Positions 31,112 to 42,100 of a stretch of DNA of 64,000 nucleotides are shown here, piece after piece. The notes under the pieces are model-generated. The model was given only the letters and a program-made list of their open reading frames with translations. It ran no database searches and was not told the origin of the DNA. Numbering within the stretch: the stretch's first letter is position 1; each line of letters begins with the position of its first letter. The position numbers were made by a program, and so were the translations under genes. The stretch covers positions 62,001 through 126,000 of the forward strand of contig JBBHKE010000962.1 in NCBI GenBank assembly GCA_037447655.1, in the 5' to 3' direction. This stretch comes from Zygnema cylindricum. Its lineage: Eukaryota; Streptophyta; Zygnematophyceae; Zygnematales; Zygnemataceae.

Positions 31112-31736
31112 CTGTACACCGCCAATCGTTTCTCCCACCCCATCCCAGCCCTCCCAAACCAACTCCTGTCCATTTAGCCAGCACATTTCTGGTACGGAAC
31201 AATTGTCCATACACCACCACACCAGGGCCAGGGCACAAGCCAAAGGGCCTAAGGGATTAAGCAAGGGTACCGAAAGCATGGCCAGTAGCAGGCGGGGTAT
31301 AACAAACAGGGGCATTCCCGATAAAGGTCCTGATTCGATCTGAAAATCGAGAAATTCTTGACGACCCGAAAATCCCGATAACCAACTTGGCTGTCATATT
31401 TGTGCAATGCCTTCCACGTGCTGGATTAAGGTAATTATTTTTGCTTGTCCTTTAGTTACAGAATGGCGATTAGCCGTAATGTCGGCTGAGCGGAAATCTT
31501 GCGCATGTGAAAAGTCAAGTGATTCTAACAAATAGGTGGATAGCTGTCAGATTTGTGCGGCACCCAAGTGTACTACAGAACTGTACTGTACCGTACATAT
31601 CGTGATGCCTATCGTTAGCCGTATGTCAAGTTGCTTACAGAGAGTTGAGACATCCGTACAGAAGCGTTTTCAACCAGGGTGTAAATTCTGGCAGTTCAAA
31701 ACCGACAAGTTTCTGCTCAATTTACACGGACAAAAA
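31112..31736. other. No gene recognised
   Basis: Short open frames on both strands (31107-31343, 31091-31315) overlap each other and lack known motifs. No repeats are recognised apart from the tandem pair that follows. Confidence 0.4.
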
Positions 31737-31824
31737 ACCGGAGGATGGACAAAAACCAGTTACACAAATTCAAGAAGATAACCGGAGGATGGACAAAAAC
31801 CAGTTACACAAATTCAAGAAGATA
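31737..31824. repeat. 44-bp tandem duplication
   Basis: Two identical 44-bp units starting ACCGGAGGATGGACAAAAAC at 31737 and 31781. Confidence 0.95.
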
Positions 31825-31863
31825 AGCCAATCAGGGAAGGATTTGTACCTGTAGCCTTTGGGT

Positions 31864-32139
31864 CATAGTTCAAAAGTAGGTGAAAGTAGAGCCATACAAT
31901 ATGCCTATTGTACGCAAAACATACAATATGACCTTAAGACCCATATTGTATTCGGACCTATTCGGAGCAAATAAAACATTCGGACCAAAAAAATGTATTT
32001 ACACCGTCAGATTCGCACGATCGGACGGTCGCTGATCAAAGTAGCGATCTAAGAAGATCACATGAAAAGCCCGTAACGCAACTTACAATAAAGGCGCCAA
32101 CCAATGGCCTACCATAAAAACGCCTACTTTTGAACTATG
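31864..32139 (+). mobile_element. hAT-type MITE (CATAGTTC family), 276 bp, TSD CTTTGGGT
   Basis: Same 17-bp inverted ends as 26003-26549. The perfect 8-bp duplication CTTTGGGT lies at 31856-31863 and 32140-32147. An internal deletion makes this the shortest of the four copies. Confidence 0.9.
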
Positions 32140-32147
32140 CTTTGGGT

Positions 32148-34283
32148 GTTTGTCCATACAACCTTAACTTAGCGAACAAACGTTGTGTTGTAGTGATGAT
32201 TCTCATAGATGTCTCATTCGTACGGATTTTGACATTTTTACGAAATTTCGTTTTTTTATAGTTTTTGAATCTTTTGTAACATGCGTATACTTTTCGTACG
32301 GATGGAATGTACGAATAATATGTACGGAAATTTCCGAAAAAGAAACGAGCGCGCGAAGACGGTCTCGTCCATAGTTGTCCAATTGTCCATAGTTGTCCAA
32401 CCCTAAAATCCCCCAAAAATAATCATCAAAATTAGGGTGTTCACACTTCGAAAAATGGGAAAATGATGTCATAAACTTTGGGATCTGTATGGCAAATTTC
32501 ATAAAATGACAAAAAACGCGGCAGAGGGCGGTTAGTTTTGACCCTTTTGGAGCGTAGCGGCGGACAAAAGATGTAGTTTTATGCGTCAAAACTCGACAGC
32601 TGCGTAATGCAAACAGCAATTGCCGTCAACCATCGGACATCATGTTCGGAATGCACTTTTTCGTTTATGAAGAATTTCGAAAACGAAGCGCACGGACGTG
32701 AACTGTACAATAATTCATTCCATCGCAAACTTATGAACAAACTAGGGGAGCAATCACAAAAGAGAACCCGTAATGTAAAAAAAAAAAAAAAACACCGATG
32801 GAAAAAAAGGGGCATGTTCAAAGTTCCTTTGCGGTTATTTTCGGTATGTACAAACGCTTGCGTGGCAATACAGTTTGGTTTGGAAGGATTCGCACATATA
32901 ATGTCCGCAGAGCGTTTACTTTTCGTACAGACAAGTGGCTCGTATCACGACACGCTAGTTGACGTAGGCTAGCGTCACGTGCCAGTTCACGGCTGACAAA
33001 AAAAAGTACCGTTTTCATACCATACCGTTTTCCCCTTTTTCAAGTGTGAACCACGCAAATGATAGAAATGAAAGGTCACTGTAGTTAAATGTACGAACAA
33101 TGTAACGTAGCTCATCTGAAGTATAAGGGAATGTACGAAAATGTACCATAAACCCACAAATAAATAGCCCTAAAAAGTACGGAAAAATATGGACACAGTA
33201 CGTAGATGTACAAAAAATGTAAGGCATCGGTACTAAAATATACAGAATGTACGAAAATGTACCCTAAAAACCGCTAGTATGATGTCAAAGTCGGTTAACG
33301 GATTCTAAAAACTTTTGAATTTTATTTTGTGCGCATATTCGTTATTTTTAAGACGTTTCATGCCTGCGTTGTATGCGCATGAGACACCTATGAAGATTCT
33401 CCAACCTAAATTCCAATGTTTCCAATGTTCGAAAACATGCGTCGTCACTTAGAGTGGTGACATATGTAGACGATATGTAACTTCCTTATATTGTAGACGT
33501 CATGTTTTTGTGACGTTGTAGACGTCTAATTTTATGTGACGTTGTCGATGCCATACTTATTTGCATTTGTGCTCAAAACGCATTTTACGCACGATTCAAA
33601 CGCGCGTACAACACGCAGAAATCGGAGAGGTCGATTTGAAATAAATAGTAAAAATCGTTGATGAATTTTTGTTCGTACAATTCCGTACATGTGAAAAAAA
33701 TTGAACTGAACATGTACCGCAGTTTGTTCGAGTTTTCGTGGCGGCTTCTTTGGAAAAAATTTGAAGAAGACGTTCGTTCACATTTCAAACTTACCGCGCG
33801 CATATAGTGTGACCCTACAACGTCTTTTTTTGAAATTGTCCGTACATGAACAATAATGTGAAATTTCTATTTAGTTTACCGGACAGAAATTACTAATACG
33901 TGCAACGTATCTTTTTTTCAAATTCCGTACATTTCAGTAAAAAACCATACAGTTACCGTAAATCACCAAACAATTCTCGTAAATTGTCCGTTCAGATTAT
34001 CGGGCAAAAAGTACATCGCGTTCTTTTGTGATTTTTTCAAAAGTCACATACAATACGTAGAAATCGGAAAAAATGAAAAAACGGGCGATTTGAACAACTA
34101 GGTTTTTTTGTGACACTGTCTGACGTAAATTTTGCAAGATGTCTCACTAGTACAAAATTTTATTTTTTTACAAAAAATCGGTTTCTAGTTTTTCTAACTT
34201 ATTGTAAAATTCGTTTTGTTTTCGTATACAGATAAAATGTAAAAAAAAAAGTAAGTACAATTTCAAAAAAATGGTTGAAAATT
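32148..34283. other. About 2 kb, no gene seen
   Basis: AT-rich with many GTAC and CGTAC words. Open frames on both strands (for example 32203-32619 minus, 32607-32972 plus) overlap and show no known motif. GTAC-flanked short repeats suggest old transposon debris. Confidence 0.4.
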
Positions 34284-35029
34284 CACCATGAATCGCTATT
34301 AGAGTTAAAAAATAATTAGTGTAAAGAAACAATTTGTGTTGTTAACTCTATTTTGGGTTCAATGGCCTAAAGCCAACAAAAACTACCGCTAATTTATACA
34401 CCTAACGCTACAATAATTTGGATACACATTCCTATATTGTATCCGCGATAGTTTGTGTTCACATATTGATCTTGAACGCGTAGCAGCCGTCAAATTAGAG
34501 AATGCCTTAATAAGCAAACAAAAATTGAGTTAAGTTTGATTAGGTTGTAGTAGTTTTTTTTATTAAATATTTTTCTATTTCTTTTGTTATGATAAAGTCA
34601 AAGTTGGTCAACGCATTTCATAAACTTTTTAATTTTGTAATGTGCGCATACTCATTGTTTTTTGGGCGTTTATTATACACATGAGACATCTATGAAAGTT
34701 TGTAACTTTCACGCCATGGCTTTCCAATTTCGATATTTTGTCTTATTTTTCTCGACTCGTAATTTGATTATGCTCAATGATAGTCAAAGTTCTTACTTTT
34801 CAAAATTATTTTGTCTTGTCACATAATACTAAGTAGAGTTATGGAGTCAAAATCGTGGTGTTTTTTAAGTGTTATTAATTATAAATTGATTTTTATTAAC
34901 AAACTTGTTTTCAGCCCTTTAAAGAATAAAATGGAACAATTAGTGGTCATCGTACTTGTTATGGGATAAAATGGCAATAATTAGGGGCATCAATGTAGTG
35001 TTAATTACACACATAACGATACACAGTGC
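34284..35029. mobile_element. Possible Tc1/mariner-like element (746 bp)
   Basis: Left end CACCATGAATCGCTATTAG and right end CATAACGATACACAGTG resemble the inverted ends of this family, but the flanking TA dinucleotides are not visible. The interior has no coding motif. Confidence 0.4.
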
Positions 35030-36153
35030 TCTACGTCGATAAATTAAAAAGTTACTCAATTTTGGAAGTTAACACTGAAATGGAACCAATTATAGAGAAT
35101 TTCAGTTTGGAACTTGCTTATTGTTGGCCACAAACATAAACAGTGTTATGAATGAGTATATGTGAAATAGCTATTAAATCACGTACTCAAATTAAAGTTT
35201 TTTACTATAATATCGACGAGCAATCTACTCTCTTTAGCATTTGCGCCCGTGGAAGCGCAACTTAGCCATCAATTTTTTTTGTTACGGAGATTCTATGAGC
35301 TAGTTTTATGGTGTCCCTATGTCCAAAAACAAAATTATTTCCTCAAGGTCGTGTCATTTGTATTTGCTATAAACTGTTTTGAAACCTAACATTGTAAATT
35401 TTATTTTACTTAACTGGATGTGTTCGTGACGAAGGAAGAAACGGGAGAAGTAGTGGAAGATGGAGGGAGAGGCGTCGATGGTGAAGACTTTTGCAAAGAC
35501 CCATGGAAACAAAGAGTGGTCCGAGACCCTTGCAAGCTTTTCTTTTGTACATACGCGGGACGATAAAAAAACAAAAACCACACGTACTCTCCGCCGTGCA
35601 ATTTTCTTAAATTACATGAGACGTGGGAAAGCGTTTTCTTATTCGTTAGTTTTGCCTTAAACCGACTCTCTTATTGATTCACATTCAAGTTTGAAGTTGA
35701 GTTGGCATGACCCATCAGTGGATCAAAAACGAGAAGACGAGAATTTTAAGTTCAAATAAGTATAAAAATTATTCATATCGTACTTCATTTTTTACATTTT
35801 TTTTGTCCCTAAATGATTTTTAGGTGCATCATTCAACTTTCGTGGAAAACAACGAAAAAGACTTGCGTTATCACATATGCATATGCCTTTATTGAAGAAC
35901 GTCAATTTAATTTTAGGATTGTCAAAACAAAGGCGGAAAAATGGTGCGTTGTTAAGTGTAAAAAAAAACCATTGCGGTGTATCATACGATACAAATATAT
36001 GTTTCTTGAAGAAACCATTTCGAAACAAATATTGATAGGGTCACCTTTCTTGTTGGTTTCCACCACTAGACAATTTTTTCTAATGGTGGACGCTAAACCT
36101 CATGCCCTTTACCCTAAAACGGTAATGAATACCATAAAAAGGAATTTGAGAGT
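35030..36153. other. No gene recognised; part shared with 51600-51730
   Basis: The stretch 35430-35570 (GAGAGGCGTCGATGG, TTTTGCAAAG, GTCCGAGACCC) resembles 51600-51720 inside a Harbinger-like element. The 114-residue frame 35813-36157 shows no known motif. Confidence 0.4.
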
Positions 36154-36161
36154 CTAATTAT

Positions 36162-37279
36162 TAGTGTTGTGTATCGGTAAAAAACTTATCGCGATAACAC
36201 CAATACCGATAGTTATCGGTTATCAAACGGTGAGAGGTCCCGATATATCGGTCCGAGACCAACAAATTCCATATCGGCGATAACTTTATAAATATATAGT
36301 ACGCATTCTATAGTACCATATTATATAAAGTATTATACTTTTTACATTATATAGCGTGGAATGCACCGTATACGAATCTGTTCCGTAACTATTTAACTTA
36401 AAAAAAATTCGGGGAACGCAACGCGTTAATGTTGGCCGGTTAACTGAACAGTAAATTTACGGTAACTTACGGTATTGAACTGACAAACTGATTAACATGG
36501 AACAGGAAAGGGACGGCGGACACAAAGTACAACGGACGCAAAAAATCATTCTACACGCCGCCGTAATCGAACGGACGACTTGGATACGAGCGGACGGTCA
36601 GCGTGAGCGCGGGCATCCCGGAATGGCTGTTTTGACGGCTTACGCCAAAATAGCCGACAGATTGACATGTGGCAGGTCTTCCGTGGATCCCAAGGAAGAA
36701 AGGGACAAAGTCATGGCGTCGGATGTGAAAGGTACATCGTTTTTATAATCCGTACCAATCCGTACAGTTGAGCAAATAATGTATGGATCTTAACAAACGG
36801 TCAAGATGTTGCCATCAGATTAGAATGGACGTCAAAAAATTATGTCAAACAATTTCAAGGTTTTCCAAATCGGAATTGATTGTGAAGTTGAGGAAAAATG
36901 TTCTCGCACCACGTGTCAGACCACACATATGTCACATGAACGGAAATCGGACGGACCTGCTAATTTCTAGCGTGTTTTTTGCAGGAAGAAAAAAAAAAAA
37001 CAGGAGATACTGAAGCTGCCCGGTAATCATTTGAAAAAACTCATTGGCGGTCGATACAGTACCGTAGAGGAGCCTGACCGTATATTTATATGTACGGTCC
37101 GTACATTTATCGCCGATAGTTATCGATATCGGTGTTATCGCCGATAAATACCGATAAATATCGGTTATTTATCGGCGATAATGCCGATAACGATATATCG
37201 TACCAATATATTGATTATCGGGTACCCAAAAAAAGGTCCATATCGGTTATCGACAAATCCATACCGGTACACAACACTA
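36162..37279 (+). mobile_element. hAT-like non-autonomous element (1118 bp), TSD CTAATTAT
   Basis: Ends TAGTGTTGTGTATCGGTA and TACCGGTACACAACACTA. It is flanked by the perfect 8-bp duplication CTAATTAT (36154-36161, 37280-37287), which identifies the hAT group. Both ends carry clustered ACCGATA/TATCGGT words, as transposase-binding subterminal repeats do in hAT elements. No transposase motif is seen inside. A truncated inverted copy is at 24438. Confidence 0.88.
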
Positions 37280-37287
37280 CTAATTAT

Positions 37288-37884
37288 GTAATTTCAGATT
37301 GACACTATTTCTCTCCTTTTTTTATCACTGATACTTAGTAATTTTGAATACAAATATTGTATTACTTACATAGTACATACACAAATTGTTCTTAGTGTTT
37401 GGTCCAATTCGGTTCGATTTCATTTCCGCGTGGAAGAAAGTAAATCGTTCTGTTTAAAAAGTGAGATTAAAACCAAACGATTTAAGAGGTTGGGGCCTAA
37501 CGCGCCAAACTGGTAAACCGCTTCCTTCAAAATGGCTCAACGTCCACAACCTCACACGCCTTCTTCCCACATCGTGACGAGGGTGCAAAAAACCCACCCA
37601 ACTCCTGTGACACTAACGTCGTACCTCGTTGTGCTTCTACTTCTCACTCTTTTAAACTTTTATACTCCTATATATCTGGGCATTGGCACAAACCAGGTTG
37701 TGTGCGCCGAACCGAACCAATTCGTTTTTGGCCTCGCTTGAACCAAACCAGTACGGTTCAACCTTTTATCTGATTCGTGAGACCGAGATGGCATAAAAAA
37801 AGCAGGTCCAGTTCGGTTTGAAACGACTTCATCCCAAACTAGGTCGAGTGGCAACTGTATTATGCAAAGTTACATACGAAGTAC
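37288..37884. other. No gene recognised
   Basis: Contains AACCGAACCGAACC-like words (37700-37760) and their complements near 37390-37420, suggesting an old inverted-repeat element, but no clear ends were found. Confidence 0.35.
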
Positions 37885-38569
37885 TAGAGGTCGCAAACGG
37901 TCAACCGAAACCGTGACCGACCGTTAACCGACCGCCCGCGCCGGATCCGGAACGGATTCGGTTGCCAAATTTTGAGGGCTGGGCGGTTGCGGTCGGTTGA
38001 TTCACCAGAAAAAAAAAACGGTCGGTTACGGTCGGTCAACCAAAAAACCAAAAAATGAAAATTCTGTACTGTCCATACAATCCAACATTATTGTACTTTG
38101 TACTCGTTGGTATCGTGGAAGTACGTGACATCATGATTAACGTCGCAAATCTGACACGGTAGTACACTATTCATTTGGCAAATCTTAGGGAACGCAACAA
38201 AGCGTCGCAAATCTGATACGGTAGTACACTGTTTATTTCGCAAATCTTAGGGAACGCGACAAAGCGTCGCAAATCTGACACGTTAGTAAACACTATTCAT
38301 TTCGCAAATCTAAGGGAATGCGACAAATCGTAATTATTGGCTTATTCATACGTCGCACATTAGTTAATTTTGTACTTTTTCGTTTACCGGCGGGCACGTT
38401 TAGTCGCGAGAAATCGAGTTTCGGTTAACTTTTATTTTCGTAAACGCCGGTCGGTTAACGGTTAACAATTTTGGAGCGTGACATAACCCGGTCGGGCGTC
38501 GGTTACTGAGATTTTGAAAAAAAAACGGTTGGTTTCGGTTAAGTAAAATTTTGACTTTTGCGACCTCTG
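37885..38569. mobile_element. Inverted-repeat element with internal 62-bp triplicate
   Basis: Ends TAGAGGTCGCAAACGG and TTTTGCGACCTCTG are inverted and look hAT-like; a clear 8-bp duplication is not visible. Subterminal GGTCGGTTAACCG-type words are frequent. A 62-bp unit starting CGTCGCAAATCTGA is repeated three times (38141, 38203, 38265). Confidence 0.6.
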
Positions 38570-38752
38570 GCAAGGGTACATCGGCAGATATCCTGTACGA
38601 TACCCAAGACTTCAGCGTAGTACATACAGGTAAGGTTCGTTAGTTTTCTCGCCCGTGGTGTGCAGGGAGTACAGTACCGGTACATAATCTTGTTTCGCGG
38701 ATCCCATTATCAACTGCGAGAAGGATCTAAACGGCAAACTCGCTCCAGGTGC

Positions 38753-38807
38753 CACGTGCATGGTTAGATGCGCCTTAAAACATTCCAGCCGAAGTGGGGA
38801 CCACGTG
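38753..38807. promoter_or_regulatory. Two G-boxes upstream of sucrose-phosphate synthase
   Basis: CACGTG at 38753-38758 (GTGCCACGTGCA) and at 38802-38807 (GACCACGTGGCG), 327-381 bp before the ATG. G-boxes bind bZIP and bHLH factors in light, sugar and ABA responses; binding here is inference. A TATA-like TTTATAAT lies at 39063-39070. Confidence 0.5.
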
Positions 38808-39133
38808 GCGTTGTGCTACCAGCTGCTTGACACTTGTCGCTGAGTGGAGAACTTTGTACTTTATCAGTTGGAAGATTCCAGGGTAGCTGTACGGCGTCCG
38901 TGAATGTGTGATGGCAAGCCAAGATGTGTGTGACTTCAAAGGTCATAGTCCTGTTAGGTTTGAATGTACATTGTTTAAAATGATCGAGATCTTGTCAATG
39001 CAAAGTGTTTGCTAGTGCTCACGTCAGAGTTTGATCTTCGGCTTCGAAAACGCGTCACTCGGTTTATAATTCAGTAGGAGAAAAATAATCGTTTTAGCTC
39101 TCCTCTTCTGTGATAGTCTGGAGAGAAGGATCC

Positions 39134-42100
39134 ATGGCAGCTAACGATTGGGTGGGTGGTTACCTTGACGCCATACTGGACACGGGTACAGTTATCGATG
39201 CTGGGAAAGTAGAAGCTGGCAAAGATGGTGATAGTGCTGTCACCACCACTCGGTATTTTGTGAACGAAATTACGGAATCAACTGAAGCAGACTTGCATAG
39301 AACTTGGATGAAGGTACATTCATTTCTTCTTTGGACACAAGCAAGTCCTTTTTTTTAACAGCATAATGTACAGGACTGTTATCTTGGCAGGCCTACTGGT
39401 GTTTGCCAATGAAGTTGAGCCCAGTGACGCAGGTTCGGCTGAATGAAAATTGTTGCACAGATCCTTCCTTTTTGTTATTATTGTTATGGTTATTGTTAGT
39501 GTCATTGTTTTTTTTATTGTCATTGTTATTACTGTATTATGATGTCATTAATGTTGATGAGATTGTCAAACTGACATATATGTGCAGGCCACAGCCTTAA
39601 AGAATGTTCACGACCGAGGAACACGTTTGGAAAATTTTTGTTGGCGGATTTGGCACATTGCACGGAAAAAGAAAGAGGTCAGATACGTCCTGCTGTCCAA
39701 TATATTTTTTTCGTTACTATATCTCGAGTAAAGGTAGTGTGAATCTCTATGCTTAGTTTTTCATTTTTGAGAAGAACCAAAATTGCTGCATGCACTTTTT
39801 CTTGTCACCAGATATAGCTGTCATGATACTTTACGTGGTCAATCTAGTGAAACAACATGTATAAATGAAATTTGCAGATGGAATGGGTGGAGGCCAAGCG
39901 CCTTGCACAAAGGGAGTTGGAACGAGAAGAAGGGCGTCTTGATGCCTCTGAGGATATGCCAGAAGAAATTATGGAAGATAGTGATAAAGCAGACGTTCCG
40001 GCTGACTCACCTGCGTCAGCAGATAAAGCCGGCCAAGATGAAAGGAGCCAGCATAATGGCACTGAAGGTCAGGAGAAGCGCCTTTACGTGGTTCTGATAA
40101 GGTACACAGTTAATCGCTATTAGAGTAAATAAATATTAGTGTGTGGTTTATATTATTGTTATTAATTCTAATTCAGTTCCGAATGACGTGGTTGTTTTAG
40201 GCTGTTTAAAGAGTTAGCGTTGAGAAAAAAAACACTAGCATTATTAACGCTAAATTGTGGTGTGAGAGCCGAATGAACTGGCGCTAAAAGCTATTCACTG
40301 TGTAAATCATTGTTGCGCATTTCAATAACTTGACAGTCATTCACATATTTATGCTTGTGAATTTGCAGCTGTTGAAGTAAAATATAAATAAAATAATTTT
40401 GTATATCTGTTTAGTCTAATAAATCCGGAAGTCTGTTGCAGTTTGCATGGCCTCGTTCGTGGTGAAAATATGGAGCTGGGACGGGACTCTGATACCGGTG
40501 GCCAGGTAAAGTTAACTCCAGCATAACAATATGGCTACGACATGTTTGAAACAGAAGATGAAACCAAATATCTGCATGTTGTGTGGTATGTAAGTGGGTG
40601 CATGCGATGTATATATTTGTTGAAAAAACGTTTTCAAGTGAGGCATTGTGTTGACTTACGTTTGTTTCTTGGTGCCACAATCGATAAAGATCAAATATGT
40701 TGTGGAGTTCGCCCGCGCTCTCGCCACCATGCCGCAAGTGTATCGTGTAGACCTTCTCACTCGGCAAATATTGGCGAAAGAGGTAGGCAAGCCATACCAT
40801 CGCCAACTATACTGAAGAAGATGTCGCTCCTAAAAGTTTCGAGTAGATATTGGTTGCAGTTCATTCTTACCTGTAATGTACTTGATTTACTCTTCAAGTC
40901 TGTTTCGCAAAACATACTCCTAAAGCTGTCAACAATTTACTCAAAATTGAGATTTGGAATGTGAAAATGTTTGTTGGCGAGGTTTAAAGGCTTAGAGAAA
41001 CAATTTTCATTTTTTGGCAAGTAAATAGTTGCTCTTTAGCAATCTCAGTCTGTTGACCGGACATAATGGACCACATCCTTGACAGGTTGTATTTAAGGCA
41101 TTCGTCTTGTTGCATGATCGTATTAGCCTTTTGTTAAGATGTCTTTAGCTGCAAAGTTTTCGGTGTATGCTGTATAATTGAGGATCTATTTTATGCATTC
41201 GGATGTGTGCCCATTCAATGATGTTAGCTGTTAATTATTGTTTTTGCGCTTGTAGAGGTAAGATAGATCGTAATGTCGTTAGGAATAAGGCAAAATTAAG
41301 AAAATTGCAGAGGTTTGCTAAGGCTTCTTCATTTTCTTCCCCCGCCTGAAGCGTACTTACAAATGCCTGGAGATCTGCAAGTTATTTTCTTCTAAATGAC
41401 TGCAATATTGATCTTCGGTTTCAGCTATTTAGTGGCATTGTGTACACGGAATGTAGTCATAAGGCTTTGAACTACTTACTTTGCAATATGCTTTCCTCGT
41501 ATGAAATTTTTTGAGTTATGTGGACACATGAGCTACCGGAAAGAAAGGAGATTAGAGAAACATCCATTTTCTGAAACTCTATGTTCATGCCTAACTAGGT
41601 TAAGCATGCTGTCGATTCACCAGCAATACCGTCTTAGCCGCAGACATTTTTTTGACATAGTCTGAAACTTTCACTCAACAGGTGGACTGGAGTTATGGGG
41701 AGCCAACAGAAATGTTGTCAACTGGTGCATACGAGATAGAGGGTGGTGGAGAAAGCGCTGGAGCGTACATTGTGCGCATTCCATGTGGACCACGAGACAA
41801 GTATTGTCGCAAAGAGCTTCTATGGCCACATGTTCCTGAGTTTGCTGATGGGGCTTTGGCTCACATTGTGCATATGTCAAAGGTTCTCGGGGATCAGATT
41901 GGATCTGGAGAACCTGTATGGCCGCACATGATTCATGGGCATTATGCTGATGCAGGCGACATTGCGTCGCTGCTTTCAGGAGCTTTAAATGTTCCTATGG
42001 TCCTTACAGGCCACTCACTGGGGCGAAACAAGCTCGAACAGCTTCTGAAGCAGGGAAGGCAGAGTCCTGAAGATATCAATGCAACTTACAAAATTATGCG

